The notes: generated by a model from the letters alone, not told the origin. A stretch of DNA of 32,449 bases from Armatimonadota bacterium (GCA_025354405.1 JANXMY010000002.1:1-32449), one strand, 5' to 3'. Positions 7,950 to 15,400 are shown, numbered from the stretch's first letter. Program-made: numbers and translations.

Positions 7950-8735
7950 TCAGGGGTTTCCCCCGTTTTCATCGGCTTCCTGGACGCCACCGACATCCGG
8001 TTTTTGGGAGATGCTTAGGGTTACAATTTCCCGAATCTCACTCCGGCAGCGCTCCACGGCTTGACGGATACGCCGGATTGTTTCCGTATCGCCGCGTTCT
8101 GCAAGACCCTTCATTCCGCCCCAGGCTGTCCGCCCCAGGTCATCCAGCTCTTCCCGTAGGAATCCGATTTCTGGCTGACTCGCAGCCGAAACCGTTTGAT
8201 TGGTAAAACGTGACCAGAACGCTTTCAAGTCTTCGGCGCGGGCTTCCAATTCGGCCAAACCCATCTCCGTTATATGGTAAACGCGTCGTTCTGCGTCCTG
8301 ATCACTGCGGACCTGTCCCAGGTCCTGTAGATACTGCATCGTCGGATAGACGGTGCCAGGGCTGGGAGTATATTCTCCCCCCGAGCGATCCTCCAAGAAC
8401 TTGATAATTTCGTAGCCATGTTTGGGGCCGTCGCGAAGCGTATCGAGGAGCACGTAGCGTGCTTCTCCGCGTCTGGCTCGGCCACGAGGTCCTCCGAAAT
8501 GGCCCCCGTGTCCTCCTCGGTGGCCGCCGCCTCGCCCGCCGTATTGAGGTCGCCCGCCTCCGTCGCTAGAATGTTCATCGGTGTGATGTTCCTCGTGGTG
8601 GTGGTGGTGTGAGCCGCCAAGCGGCGAACGAGTGCCGTGAGCTTCATGCCCTGAGTTGTGATGGTGACGGCCCTCGTGGTGACGGTGTACGTGGTGTCCC
8701 CCGGTATTATCATGTCGTCTGTTTTCGTCTCTCAT
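7950..8735 (-). CDS. PadR-family regulator with His-rich N-terminal arm (YqjI-like)
   Basis: A 261-residue protein in two parts. Residues 1 to about 85 are extremely rich in His, Gly and Arg (HHHHHEEHH, GGHRGGHGGHFGG). Residues about 88-170 form a PadR winged helix: GEARYVLLDTLRDGPKHGYE, the EYTPSPGTVYPTMQYLQDLG recognition region, and RRVYHITEMGLAELE. The C-terminal part is helical with SEIREIV. This layout matches E. coli YqjI, where a His-rich arm senses nickel and the protein represses a ferric reductase and itself. Here the arm suggests nickel, cobalt, zinc or copper sensing. It stands alone on the minus strand at the left border of the metal island. The promoter region carries tandem decamers that may be its operator. 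Confidence 0.87.
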   Translation of the reverse strand: MRDENRRHDNTGGHHVHRHHEGRHHHNSGHEAHGTRSPLGGSHHHHHEEHHTDEHSSDGGGRPQYGGRGGGHRGGHGGHFGGPRGRARRGEARYVLLDTLRDGPKHGYEIIKFLEDRSGGEYTPSPGTVYPTMQYLQDLGQVRSDQDAERRVYHITEMGLAELEARAEDLKAFWSRFTNQTVSAASQPEIGFLREELDDLGRTAWGGMKGLAERGDTETIRRIRQAVERCRSEIREIVTLSISQKPDVGGVQEADENGGNP

Positions 8736-8760
8736 GTGTGTCTCTTTTCTTTATAGATAG

Positions 8761-8780
8761 TATCACGATGTATCGCGATG
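8761..8780. promoter_or_regulatory. Candidate PadR operator: tandem decamers
   Basis: TATCACGATG is followed directly by TATCGCGATG, a 9 of 10 repeat with an ATCGCGAT palindrome in the second copy, about 25 bp upstream of the PadR start codon. Position and symmetry suit autoregulation. Confidence 0.5.
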
Positions 8781-8947
8781 TAAATAATATACCTCAGTTT
8801 TAGCACTTTGTCAAGTCTAAACCAATTTTTTTTTAGATCGATCTTTCACATCCTGATATATGCCTCGCAGGCTGACAACAGATTATGCCTCCATCACTAT
8901 TCCTCCCGCCGAGCATATCCTCACTGCCCGTTAGGGAACAAATAGCA

Positions 8948-8964
8948 TTCTATTGACAGTAAAA
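8948..8964. promoter_or_regulatory. Candidate BlaI-type operator at the repressor promoter
   Basis: TTCTATTGACAGTAAAA differs from the ideal palindrome TTCTACTGACAGTAGAA at two positions and covers the -35 element. An additional half site AGTAGAA lies at 8979-8985 over the -10 and expected transcription start. Confidence 0.6.
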
Positions 8965-8981
8965 AGCTTCTCGGATATAGT
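8953..8981 (+). promoter_or_regulatory. Promoter of the BlaI/M56 pair
   Basis: TTGACA (8953-8958), 17 bases, TATAGT (8976-8981). The transcription start would fall near 8988, which excludes the ATG at 8985 as a start codon and supports TTG at 9033. Confidence 0.8.
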
Positions 8982-9032
8982 AGAATGAGAGTGTCGGAAT
9001 CCCTCAAGTTTTTTGATCAGGAAGAATTTGCA

Positions 9033-9527
9033 TTGAACCCACCTATTCGACGTGCTCGGCCAGAAAAGACGGGGATACGCGCTCCGCTCGGGGACCTGGA
9101 AATGGCTGTGATGCAGCATGTCTGGGCCTGCCCCGATGACGGCTGCCTGGCGGTCGATGTGCAGCTGACTTTGGAGCGGGTGCGGCCACTCGCCCTGACC
9201 ACTATCCTCACGACCCTGGATCGCCTCTGTAAAAAAGGCATCCTGCGCCGAGAGCGTGTGGGCAAGGCTTACCGCTACTGGGCCACTGTGAGCGAAGAGA
9301 AATTGCAGCAGCGTATTGTTGAAGGCGTTCTCAGCAACCTGATCGATCAGTTCCCGAAAGCGGTGGCGGCTTACTTCGCACATCGCGAAAACCCTGAGAC
9401 ACCTGGAATCCGTGACGGGGAAAAGCTGGCGGAGCTGGCCCAGCGTGTGGAAGCCATGAAGTCCCTTGCTCACGACGACAAGGACTCGGACTTTGCCGAG
9501 GAGACTCCGTACCAGGAAAGGGGGTAA
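9033..9527 (+). CDS. BlaI/MecI/CopY-family transcriptional repressor
   Basis: A 164-residue winged-helix repressor. The DNA-binding half reads LGDLEMAVMQHVWACPDDGC, then LALTTILTTLDRLCKKGILR and GKAYRYWATVSEE, the hallmark recognition helix and wing of the BlaI family. The second half is helical and should dimerise. The start is taken as TTG at 9033, with AGGAAG eight bases upstream, because the upstream ATG at 8985 lies before the predicted transcript start. The M56 protease gene begins 4 nt after the stop. BlaI proteins are usually inactivated by cleavage or signalling from a partner M56 protease. There is no beta-lactamase or penicillin-binding gene here, so copper-responsive use, as with CopY, is more likely (inference). 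Confidence 0.88.
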   Translation: MNPPIRRARPEKTGIRAPLGDLEMAVMQHVWACPDDGCLAVDVQLTLERVRPLALTTILTTLDRLCKKGILRRERVGKAYRYWATVSEEKLQQRIVEGVLSNLIDQFPKAVAAYFAHRENPETPGIRDGEKLAELAQRVEAMKSLAHDDKDSDFAEETPYQERG

Positions 9528-9530
9528 CCG

Positions 9531-10643
9531 ATGGTAATCAACCCTCCGCTGCTGCTCGTCAGCGGGCTGTTCTTTCTCGCACTCTCCTCATTGCTCTCGG
9601 TCGCGGCTTTTCTGGCTGCGACAGCGATCCTCCGAGTGGGGCGTCGGTGGATCTCTCACACTCGCGCCAAAAAGGTGCTGCTGGCCTCTCTGCTCCTGCC
9701 GCCGATTCTTGCCGCAGTGCCGACATTCCGCGGGGCTACTCTGCACCACAGCCATGCACAGCCTTCTCTGGAGCATCACAGCGCTGCCTGCAGCGAAATT
9801 TTCGCAGGTCTGCTTTCGGCAAATCACGCGGGGAGCAGTGAGATTGTACGGCTGCCAGGGATGTTCGTAAACGGCCTTGCCTGGCTCCTCGTCGCACTCG
9901 GTCTCTTTTTCTTCCTGCGGCTGATAGTCGCCACCGTTCGGCTGGAGCGCGGCTTGACCTCCCATTTGAGCCGCCCCTCCCCCCGGCTGGCACGGGCACT
10001 CGCGCATATCGGACGACGAAGTCAGGTGAATGCCGCGCAGTTTTACGAGTGCCCGATCCCCGCATCCTATTCCAGTGTCCTGGGTGTGACCCGCACTCGC
10101 TGCGTCCTCTCCAAAGAACTCATCGCGGCCGCCACCGACGAAGAGCTCGACGCGATTGTCGCGCATGAGGCGGCTCACCTGCGCCTGCGGGACGTCGAAG
10201 CGACCTTTCTTGTCAGCATTCTGAGCTGCCTGTTTTTTTACCTGCGCCCGGTGCAGCTGCTCGCTCGCCGCTGGCGCGAGGAGACGGAGCTTACCTGTGA
10301 CGCTGACGCCATAACGGTCACCGGCAATCCACTCGCGATGGCGACGGCAATCCTGCGTGTCAGTGGCACTCCCCCAAGCTCGAATTCGAGTCGCCCCCTC
10401 TCCGCCGTATCTCTGGCCTTCGCCGACGAGCCTGCCTGTTTAACGGCGCGGCGCGTCGAAAACTTGATTTCGCAGGCGCAGAAATCGGCGTCACGGGGCC
10501 TGGAGGAGACGCGGCTGCACTCGGTGGGAAGCTGGGCACTCACGCTCGCCCTTGCCGGCTTTGGCGTTTCTTTCCTTCTGTCGGCACAAGTTGTCTGCTG
10601 GGCGCATTGCAGCCTGGAAGCGGTGGCACATTTCCTGCCCTGA
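9531..10643 (+). CDS. M56-family (BlaR1-like) membrane metalloprotease sensor
   Basis: A 370-residue polytopic membrane protein. Hydrophobic segments occur at about residues 8-30, 45-62, 108-135, in the region after the protease motif, and near the C-terminus. The zinc protease motif HEAAH is at residues 212-216, followed by a RDVEATF helix and a downstream EETELTCDADAI that supplies the third ligand. It is much shorter than BlaR1 and lacks the C-terminal penicillin-binding sensor domain. The loop between the second and third hydrophobic segments contains HHSH, HH and a Cys within about 20 residues and could bind a metal outside the membrane. Together with the adjacent BlaI-type repressor it forms a signal pair expected to derepress the nearby oxidase operon. 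Confidence 0.87.
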   Translation: MVINPPLLLVSGLFFLALSSLLSVAAFLAATAILRVGRRWISHTRAKKVLLASLLLPPILAAVPTFRGATLHHSHAQPSLEHHSAACSEIFAGLLSANHAGSSEIVRLPGMFVNGLAWLLVALGLFFFLRLIVATVRLERGLTSHLSRPSPRLARALAHIGRRSQVNAAQFYECPIPASYSSVLGVTRTRCVLSKELIAAATDEELDAIVAHEAAHLRLRDVEATFLVSILSCLFFYLRPVQLLARRWREETELTCDADAITVTGNPLAMATAILRVSGTPPSSNSSRPLSAVSLAFADEPACLTARRVENLISQAQKSASRGLEETRLHSVGSWALTLALAGFGVSFLLSAQVVCWAHCSLEAVAHFLP

Positions 10644-10675
10644 ACTTGCCCGCATGTCGAAATTTAGAGGAACCT

Positions 10676-10705
10676 TTGCCGTCCGAGAAACGTTCTACTG
10701 ATAAT
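10676..10705 (+). promoter_or_regulatory. Promoter of the multicopper oxidase operon
   Basis: TTGCCG (10676-10681), 18 bases, GATAAT (10700-10705). The candidate operator at 10693-10709 covers the -10. About 275 nt of leader follow before the oxidase start; a short frame near 10827-10953 in this leader lacks a ribosome binding site and a recognisable product. Confidence 0.55.
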
Positions 10706-10709
10706 AGAA
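10693..10709. promoter_or_regulatory. Candidate BlaI-type operator at the oxidase promoter
   Basis: TTCTACTGATAATAGAA is a near-perfect palindrome, flanked by G and C that extend the dyad. It differs from TTCTACTGACAGTAGAA at two positions, matches the pattern of the repressor's own site, and overlaps the -10 element. Confidence 0.65.
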
Positions 10710-10980
10710 CAAAAGATTGAGGGATCCATATTTCATGACCAACACAAAGACGATATTGGTCGGCAAATGCTGATTCTCAACACGGACGAGGACCTGACGC
10801 ATAAGTTGCGGTTACGGTGCAGAATATGGCCTTCGAGGGTACGCTACACTCGGTGGGGACTACGTATCTGTCCCGCAAGTCTGTGATCCTTGCCCATACC
10901 AAAGTTTTGACCGTCCGCCTGCCTCTGGCGGGCACTTGTACTGGTTTTCGCTGAGACCGTTTGTTAGGAAGAAAAAGACT

Positions 10981-12246
10981 ATGAAACCACTTCGCAAGAA
11001 AGACAAGCCGCAGGATGTCTCGCGGCGTCAGTTCATGACGGGTGTCGCCGGCGCGGCGGGCGCCGGGCTGCTGCTAGGCCAGGCGGCACTGCCGGCGTGG
11101 GCCGACGGCGGCAGTGCACCGATGGACAGCCCTGCGACACCGTGGCTCGCCTCCTTCGATGCGGACGGCACGGCCCCGGAGTACAATCCCCGCGAGATGC
11201 CCAAGGCCGGTGAGGTCATCCATAAGTTTGAGATGGAAGTCACCATTGGTATCCATGAAATTGTGCCTGGCATCAAGGCCCATATGTTTCTCTTTAATGG
11301 CTCCTATCCCGGCCCGACGATCCGTGTTCAGGAGAACGAGTGGGTGCAGATCGACCTCAAGAACAAATCGCCGGAGAACCACACGATCCACTGGCATGGC
11401 ATGATGCTGCAAAACGAAATGGACGGCGTGCCATTTGGGACCCAGTGGCCGGTCTTCACCGGGCAGGGTTATCGGTACCTCTTCCGCGCTCAGCCTGCCG
11501 GAACGCATTTCTACCACTGCCACGTTATGACCACACTGCATCAGCAGGCGGGATTGGTCGGGGCACTGATCGTGGAAGCCAAAGAGGATATCGTCAAGAA
11601 GACGTTCCCCTACACGCGTGACTATACGCTGCTGCTGTCCGAGATCGACACCAACTGGGTCAACGAAAGCTTGAACGAGATGGTCGGCATGGGCATGACT
11701 ATGAATGCCATGAACAATGACATGAAGTTGATGGGCGAGATGAACGGGCGCATGATGGGCTGGTTCCAGGACAAAGAAGCCTTCTTAAAGTCTATCAAAG
11801 ACGGCTACACCCCCGCTTACATGACGTCGATGGTCGGGCCGAACCGCGTCATCACACCGAACTTCTTTATGATCAACGGCAAGTCCTATCCGATGACTGA
11901 CCCGCTGCTGATTAAGAAAGGTGAGAACATCCGAGTGAGGATGATTGGGGGCGGGATGCAGCCGCACTATTTCCACCTGCACGGTCACGACTTCTGGCAT
12001 GTCTGCCAGGACGGTGCGCCGCTGGCGTCGCCGGTGCGTATGAACACGATCCCGATCTTTCCCGGTACGACCTCGGACATCGTTATTCAGGGGACGAACC
12101 CCGGTTCCTGGCACTTCCATGACCACAGCGATTTGTCGACAACTAACAACGGTATTCATCCCGGCGGCATGATGACGATGCTGATGTACGAAGATGCAGA
12201 AAAATACGGCGTGACGTTCAAAGACGTAATTCAGACGAATTCGTAG
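10981..12246 (+). CDS. Tat-exported multicopper oxidase, type-1 copper in domain 1
   Basis: A 421-residue protein with a twin-arginine signal (SRRQFMTGVAGAAGA, then LPAWADG), so it is exported folded. Start at 10981 is favoured over the in-frame ATG at 10936 because AGGAAG lies nine bases upstream. Copper motifs: HTIHWHG (His134, 137, 139), HFYHCHVMTTLHQQAGL (His179, Cys180, His181, His187, axial Leu192), PHYFHLHGHDFWH (His329-340) and WHFHDHSDLS (His378, 380, 382). The blue-copper Cys is in the first domain, while the equivalent site in the second domain has Phe379. This is the arrangement called type C in two-domain oxidases. A Met-rich stretch (about residues 235-260) recalls CueO and suits Cu(I) oxidation. 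It heads a five-gene operon. Confidence 0.9.
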   Translation: MKPLRKKDKPQDVSRRQFMTGVAGAAGAGLLLGQAALPAWADGGSAPMDSPATPWLASFDADGTAPEYNPREMPKAGEVIHKFEMEVTIGIHEIVPGIKAHMFLFNGSYPGPTIRVQENEWVQIDLKNKSPENHTIHWHGMMLQNEMDGVPFGTQWPVFTGQGYRYLFRAQPAGTHFYHCHVMTTLHQQAGLVGALIVEAKEDIVKKTFPYTRDYTLLLSEIDTNWVNESLNEMVGMGMTMNAMNNDMKLMGEMNGRMMGWFQDKEAFLKSIKDGYTPAYMTSMVGPNRVITPNFFMINGKSYPMTDPLLIKKGENIRVRMIGGGMQPHYFHLHGHDFWHVCQDGAPLASPVRMNTIPIFPGTTSDIVIQGTNPGSWHFHDHSDLSTTNNGIHPGGMMTMLMYEDAEKYGVTFKDVIQTNS

Positions 12247-12273
12247 TTATAAGACCCAGAGGAGACATAGCAT

Positions 12274-13533
12274 TTGAGGACATCACAGGGCAGCAAGAGA
12301 CAAACACTGAGGCAAGGGGTAGCCCTGATGGGCCTTGCGATGATTAGCGCCATCCCCGCGTTTGGGCAGGCCCAGCAGGTCCCTATCCCCGAGCAGCCAA
12401 GCACCGCGCCGCAGATCGAAATCCTGGGGACGGGAGTCGCCACTCTGGATTTGGGGCGCTCGCGCAACTCCACCCCAGATGGCGGCAAGGCCAGCGGCAG
12501 CCAGATCAATATCTCCGACTCGTCGCTGGTCGTCGGCGCCGCCCAGCGGTTATACAAAGGCGGCATCGGCAGCCTGACGGTCGGCGGCCTGGCATTAGAT
12601 CAGACCAACACAGGGCGCGGCACGCAGCTTTTCCTGCACCAGGCCTTTGCTGACTACCAGGCACAGTCTCTGGAAGCTTATATCGGACGCACGGACCAGC
12701 CGACTGCCCAGATCGTGACTTTCCCGACACTGCGCGGCGATGACTTAGTGACGTTCACGAACTTACTGGATCCATTCTCCAGCGGCGAAAACGTCAATGA
12801 GCACCGCTACTCGAACGTTGCGGCGATCACGCTCAACCAGAAGCTGACGACATTCGAGAACTTTCATGTCCAGCACCTGATCGAGAGTGCAGACACCAGC
12901 CGGGGGCCAAGTACGGGCACGGGACTGAACTCCTACGGGGCCAGTATCCAGCACCTCGGGCTTCCAGGACTGGAAGCCGTCGAAAAGTATATCTCCTATG
13001 GGGCCGGATACGAGCATCGGTCCATCGGACGCACCGATGGAGGCTCCTCGGAAGCGCTGTATGCCGGGGGCGTTTTCAACCTTAAACCCAGTCTCGTGAA
13101 TTTGATCGACCTGCGCGTGCTGGACAACTACACGTTCGGCAGCAATCTGCGCAGCTTCCGGGGCACGCCCGATACATTTCGGGCCAACGCAAATGCAATC
13201 ACAGCGGCGGTGCGCTACCTGCACAGCCCTTTCGGGAAACCCGCGTACCAAGTTTCGCTGACGGCAGGCTACAAGAGCTACAGCCGCGTCTCGCAGGCGG
13301 GTTCCATTGGCCTGGCTTTGACGGGAGTGAAGCGCCTGGGAGATGGCTTCGATGTCGTGGCGCAGTATCTCTATCAGCACCGGGGGGATGCACTGGCCAC
13401 TGCGTACGGCGGGGCGCACGAAGAGAACGCAGTGCAGCTAGGCTTCGTGTTCAACTTCGACACATTGTTTAACCGGAGCGTCGGGCCGCGCCGTTCTCTG
13501 CTGAACTTGCAGCACCAGTACATCCCGAATTAA
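12274..13533 (+). CDS. Probable outer-membrane beta-barrel protein of the copper operon
   Basis: A 419-residue protein starting at a TTG with AGAGGAGA eight bases upstream. A signal peptide precedes FGQAQQ. The mature part is made of alternating-hydrophobicity strands with Gly, Tyr and Ser (GIGSLTVGGLALDQ, YISYGAGYEH, YQVSLTAGYKSYSRV, AVQLGFVFNFD) and ends with a short aromatic tail, the style of a porin or outer-membrane barrel. No family motif is recognised. It lies 27 nt after the oxidase and 24 nt before the YtkA-like gene. In proteobacterial copper operons the outer-membrane protein CopB follows the oxidase CopA; this gene holds the analogous position but shows none of the Met/His repeats typical of CopB. 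Function is inferred only from context. Confidence 0.65.
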   Translation: MRTSQGSKRQTLRQGVALMGLAMISAIPAFGQAQQVPIPEQPSTAPQIEILGTGVATLDLGRSRNSTPDGGKASGSQINISDSSLVVGAAQRLYKGGIGSLTVGGLALDQTNTGRGTQLFLHQAFADYQAQSLEAYIGRTDQPTAQIVTFPTLRGDDLVTFTNLLDPFSSGENVNEHRYSNVAAITLNQKLTTFENFHVQHLIESADTSRGPSTGTGLNSYGASIQHLGLPGLEAVEKYISYGAGYEHRSIGRTDGGSSEALYAGGVFNLKPSLVNLIDLRVLDNYTFGSNLRSFRGTPDTFRANANAITAAVRYLHSPFGKPAYQVSLTAGYKSYSRVSQAGSIGLALTGVKRLGDGFDVVAQYLYQHRGDALATAYGGAHEENAVQLGFVFNFDTLFNRSVGPRRSLLNLQHQYIPN

Positions 13534-13535
13534 AG

Positions 13536-13549
13536 CTATTCGCGAATAG
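13536..13549. repeat. Perfect 14-bp palindrome in an intra-operon gap
   Basis: CTATTCGCGAATAG lies between the barrel stop and the next ribosome binding site (AGAGG, which starts inside it). It could be an mRNA hairpin that tunes translation of the next gene or a protein-binding site. Confidence 0.6.
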
Positions 13550-13557
13550 AGGTTTTT

Positions 13558-14682
13558 ATGAACAAGATATTTTTAATGCTTTCCGCAATGACGCTGGGGA
13601 CAGCCGTGCTTGCTCTTCCGTCTGAAGCCCAGCCTTTGTTTGTCACGGCGACAGTCAGTCCCGCCGCGCCTCAAACGGGCGACAACAAGCTTGACTTGCT
13701 GGTCTCTGACGCTGCCGGCAAGCCGGTGATGGGGCTGAAGCTGAATACCAGCGTCGCGATGACAAGCATGGACATGGGTACGACCCATCCTGCTTTCATC
13801 GAGACCGGCAGCGGCCATTATACAACGCAGGTTAACTTTGGAATGAACGGTCCGTGGCGGGTGGTCGTTCGCACTCAAGGCGGCAAGGTCGCGGTTCTGG
13901 ATTTCAATGCGGGGTCCCAAACGCCCTGGAAGTCGCCGCAGATCAAAGCAGCAGGCGCTTTGCCAACTCAGCCTGCCGCTCCAGTTCAGGCTGCCAGTCC
14001 TCTCGCACCCGCTAGTCCTACCGCGAATACGATGCCTGGAATGGACATGGGCGAAATGAAGCCCATGAAAATGACGGGCATTTCAGATATGAAAACTGCC
14101 ACGGTTCCCGAGCTGAAAGAAACCGGTACTTACACCGCGACCGGTACCGAGGACTGGAAAAAGCAGGCAGGTTTTGGCCGCAATGCCCCCATGGTCGGTA
14201 TGATGAACCAGATGATGGTTGGTGGCAGTGGCATGGAAGGCATGAAAATGGCCCCCATGACCATGACGTTTGGCGAGAATAATTATGCCAAGCCAGATGC
14301 TAGTGAGACCGACGATAGCATGGCAGGAATGGACATGAGCGGCAAACCTGGTGACGCCGCCAAGCCCGATGCTTCGGCGGCGGCTGTCCCAGTGCGCATC
14401 ACGGCGGTCATGACCTCTGCGCCAAAATCGGGTGACAATGCGCTGACTGTCAGCATCACAGACGCACAGGGCAAGCCCGTCGCCGGGGCAAAGATTACTG
14501 CCAGTGTCGCAATGACAAGCATGGACATGGGTACGACCCACCCGGCAGTCGCGGGAAAGGGCGCTGGGCAGTACGCAGCCACCGTCAACTTCAGCATGGC
14601 TGGTCCCTGGCGGGTCACGGTAAAAGTGGCCGCGCCGGGTCAAAAGGTACAGACGAAAGCCTTCGATTTCCTGGCGAAATAG
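13558..14682 (+). CDS. Secreted Met-rich protein with two YtkA-like domains
   Basis: A 374-residue protein with a signal peptide ending near LPSEAQP. Residues about 25-120 and 280-374 are two copies of a YtkA/FixH-like beta-sandwich: each has a TGDNKL or SGDNAL strand, SVAMTSMDMGTTHPA, GHYTTQVNF or GQYAATVNF, and GPWRV. The central linker is packed with Met-x-Met motifs (MPGMDMGEMKPMKM, GMMNQMMVGGSGMEGMKM, MAGMDMSG), as seen in periplasmic Cu(I)-binding proteins. The MTSMDMGTTHP loop of each domain is itself a probable thioether/His site. It may buffer copper or pass it to the oxidase (inference). The two domains share a 42-bp segment with only three silent differences, pointing to recent duplication or gene conversion. 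Confidence 0.8.
   Translation: MNKIFLMLSAMTLGTAVLALPSEAQPLFVTATVSPAAPQTGDNKLDLLVSDAAGKPVMGLKLNTSVAMTSMDMGTTHPAFIETGSGHYTTQVNFGMNGPWRVVVRTQGGKVAVLDFNAGSQTPWKSPQIKAAGALPTQPAAPVQAASPLAPASPTANTMPGMDMGEMKPMKMTGISDMKTATVPELKETGTYTATGTEDWKKQAGFGRNAPMVGMMNQMMVGGSGMEGMKMAPMTMTFGENNYAKPDASETDDSMAGMDMSGKPGDAAKPDASAAAVPVRITAVMTSAPKSGDNALTVSITDAQGKPVAGAKITASVAMTSMDMGTTHPAVAGKGAGQYAATVNFSMAGPWRVTVKVAAPGQKVQTKAFDFLAK
13749..13790 (+). repeat. Internal direct repeat, copy 1 (copy 2 at 14502-14543)
   Basis: The two 42-bp copies differ at three third-codon positions and encode the same metal-loop motif SVAMTSMDMGTTHP. Surrounding domain sequence is far more diverged. Confidence 0.85.
14502..14543 (+). repeat. 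Internal direct repeat, copy 2 (copy 1 at 13749-13790)
   Basis: Second copy of the 42-bp segment in the C-terminal YtkA-like domain, with all three differences silent. Confidence 0.85.
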
Positions 14683-14713
14683 GGGGCCGCTGCGCTCCCA
14701 GAAAGAAACAACA

Positions 14714-14992
14714 ATGAAAATAGTACTATTAACCACAGTGGTCCTTTCGCTTATCTCTGGTGCAGCATTTGCTGCCCCAAGCCAGCCCGCCAAGGCGGCT
14801 TCAGCCAAGAAAGTCGTCCTGATCTGTCCGGTCACCGGCACGAAGATCGCCTCGGCGGCCCAAGCCTACAGCCATGAGGCCTACAAGGGTAAGACTTACT
14901 ACTTCTGCTGCCCGGCCTGCAAGCCTGCATTCGACAAGAACCCAGGCAAAGTGATCGCCAGTGCCGCCCGAGGCAAATATCAGCCGATGTAG
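14714..14992 (+). CDS. Secreted YHS-domain metal-binding protein
   Basis: A 92-residue protein with a Sec signal peptide (MKIVLLTTVVLSLISGAAFA). The mature protein is a single YHS-type domain: ICPVTGTKI, then YSHEAYKGKTYYFCCPACKP, then AFDKNPGKVI. Its Cys residues (CP, CCPAC) are placed to bind Cu(I) or another soft metal. YHS domains often appear fused to or beside copper ATPases and oxidases. The gene lies 31 nt after the YtkA-like gene and 34 nt before the next small gene, all in one apparent operon. The ribosome binding site is weak (AGAAAGAA). A periplasmic copper-carrier role is inferred. Confidence 0.83.
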   Translation: MKIVLLTTVVLSLISGAAFAAPSQPAKAASAKKVVLICPVTGTKIASAAQAYSHEAYKGKTYYFCCPACKPAFDKNPGKVIASAARGKYQPM

Positions 14993-15026
14993 TTTCGATT
15001 TCGTCACCTGAAAGGAACGTGCTCTT

Positions 15027-15293
15027 ATGAAAAACCTAATCCTCACGGCAGGCCTTGCCCTGTCGCTCCTTCCTCTCGTCGCAAATGCGGCCCCGACCCA
15101 TCATGCCATGAAGGCGCACGGCAAAACGGCTGCAGCGATGTACCAGTGCCAGAAATGCCACATGAAGTTCTCAGCGGCGACCGCTAAGAAAGACCATTAC
15201 AAAGATCCGATGGACGGCGGCAAGATGGTTCCCATGATGAACGCCCCCGCCAAAGGCACGATGGATAAATCCATGCCCGGCATGAAAATGTAA
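15027..15293 (+). CDS. Small secreted Cys/Met/His-rich protein
   Basis: An 88-residue protein with a signal peptide ending near ANAAP. The mature part holds HHAMKAHGK, a CQKCHMKFSA motif that resembles a zinc-ribbon or heavy-metal-binding knuckle, and a Met-rich tail (GGKMVPMMN, MDKSMPGMKM). No formal family is recognised beyond similarity in style to periplasmic copper-binding peptides. It is the last intact gene of the copper operon, with AAAGGAA upstream of its ATG. Confidence 0.75.
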   Translation: MKNLILTAGLALSLLPLVANAAPTHHAMKAHGKTAAAMYQCQKCHMKFSAATAKKDHYKDPMDGGKMVPMMNAPAKGTMDKSMPGMKM

Positions 15294-15365
15294 TGTCGGT
15301 TTTGATGTCCGGGCTGGTGTCGGTTTGTACCGGCACCGGTCCGGAGAAATCATTTCTCGCAGTTG

Positions 15366-15382
15366 TTCTACTGTCAGCGAAC
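15366..15382. promoter_or_regulatory. Degenerate BlaI-type operator before the decayed end of the island
   Basis: TTCTACTGTCAGCGAAC matches TTCTACTGACAGTAGAA at 13 of 17 positions, with the left half intact. It lies about 20 bp upstream of a ribosome binding site (AGGGAGG) that now leads to a broken gene, so it may be a relic control site. Confidence 0.45.
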
Positions 15383-15400
15383 TGATAGGGAGGAACAGAA

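Noticed and set aside
8985-9032. ATG at 8985 as the BlaI-type start
   Set aside because: It lies 3 bases after the -10 and before the expected transcript start, and has no ribosome binding site. TTG at 9033 has AGGAAG at good spacing.
8985-10643. Beta-lactam resistance control system
   Set aside because: The M56 protein lacks the penicillin-binding sensor domain and no beta-lactamase or PBP gene is near; copper genes are.
10827-10953. Small gene in the oxidase leader (QNMAFEGTLHSVG frame)
   Set aside because: No ribosome binding site and no recognisable motif; likely chance.
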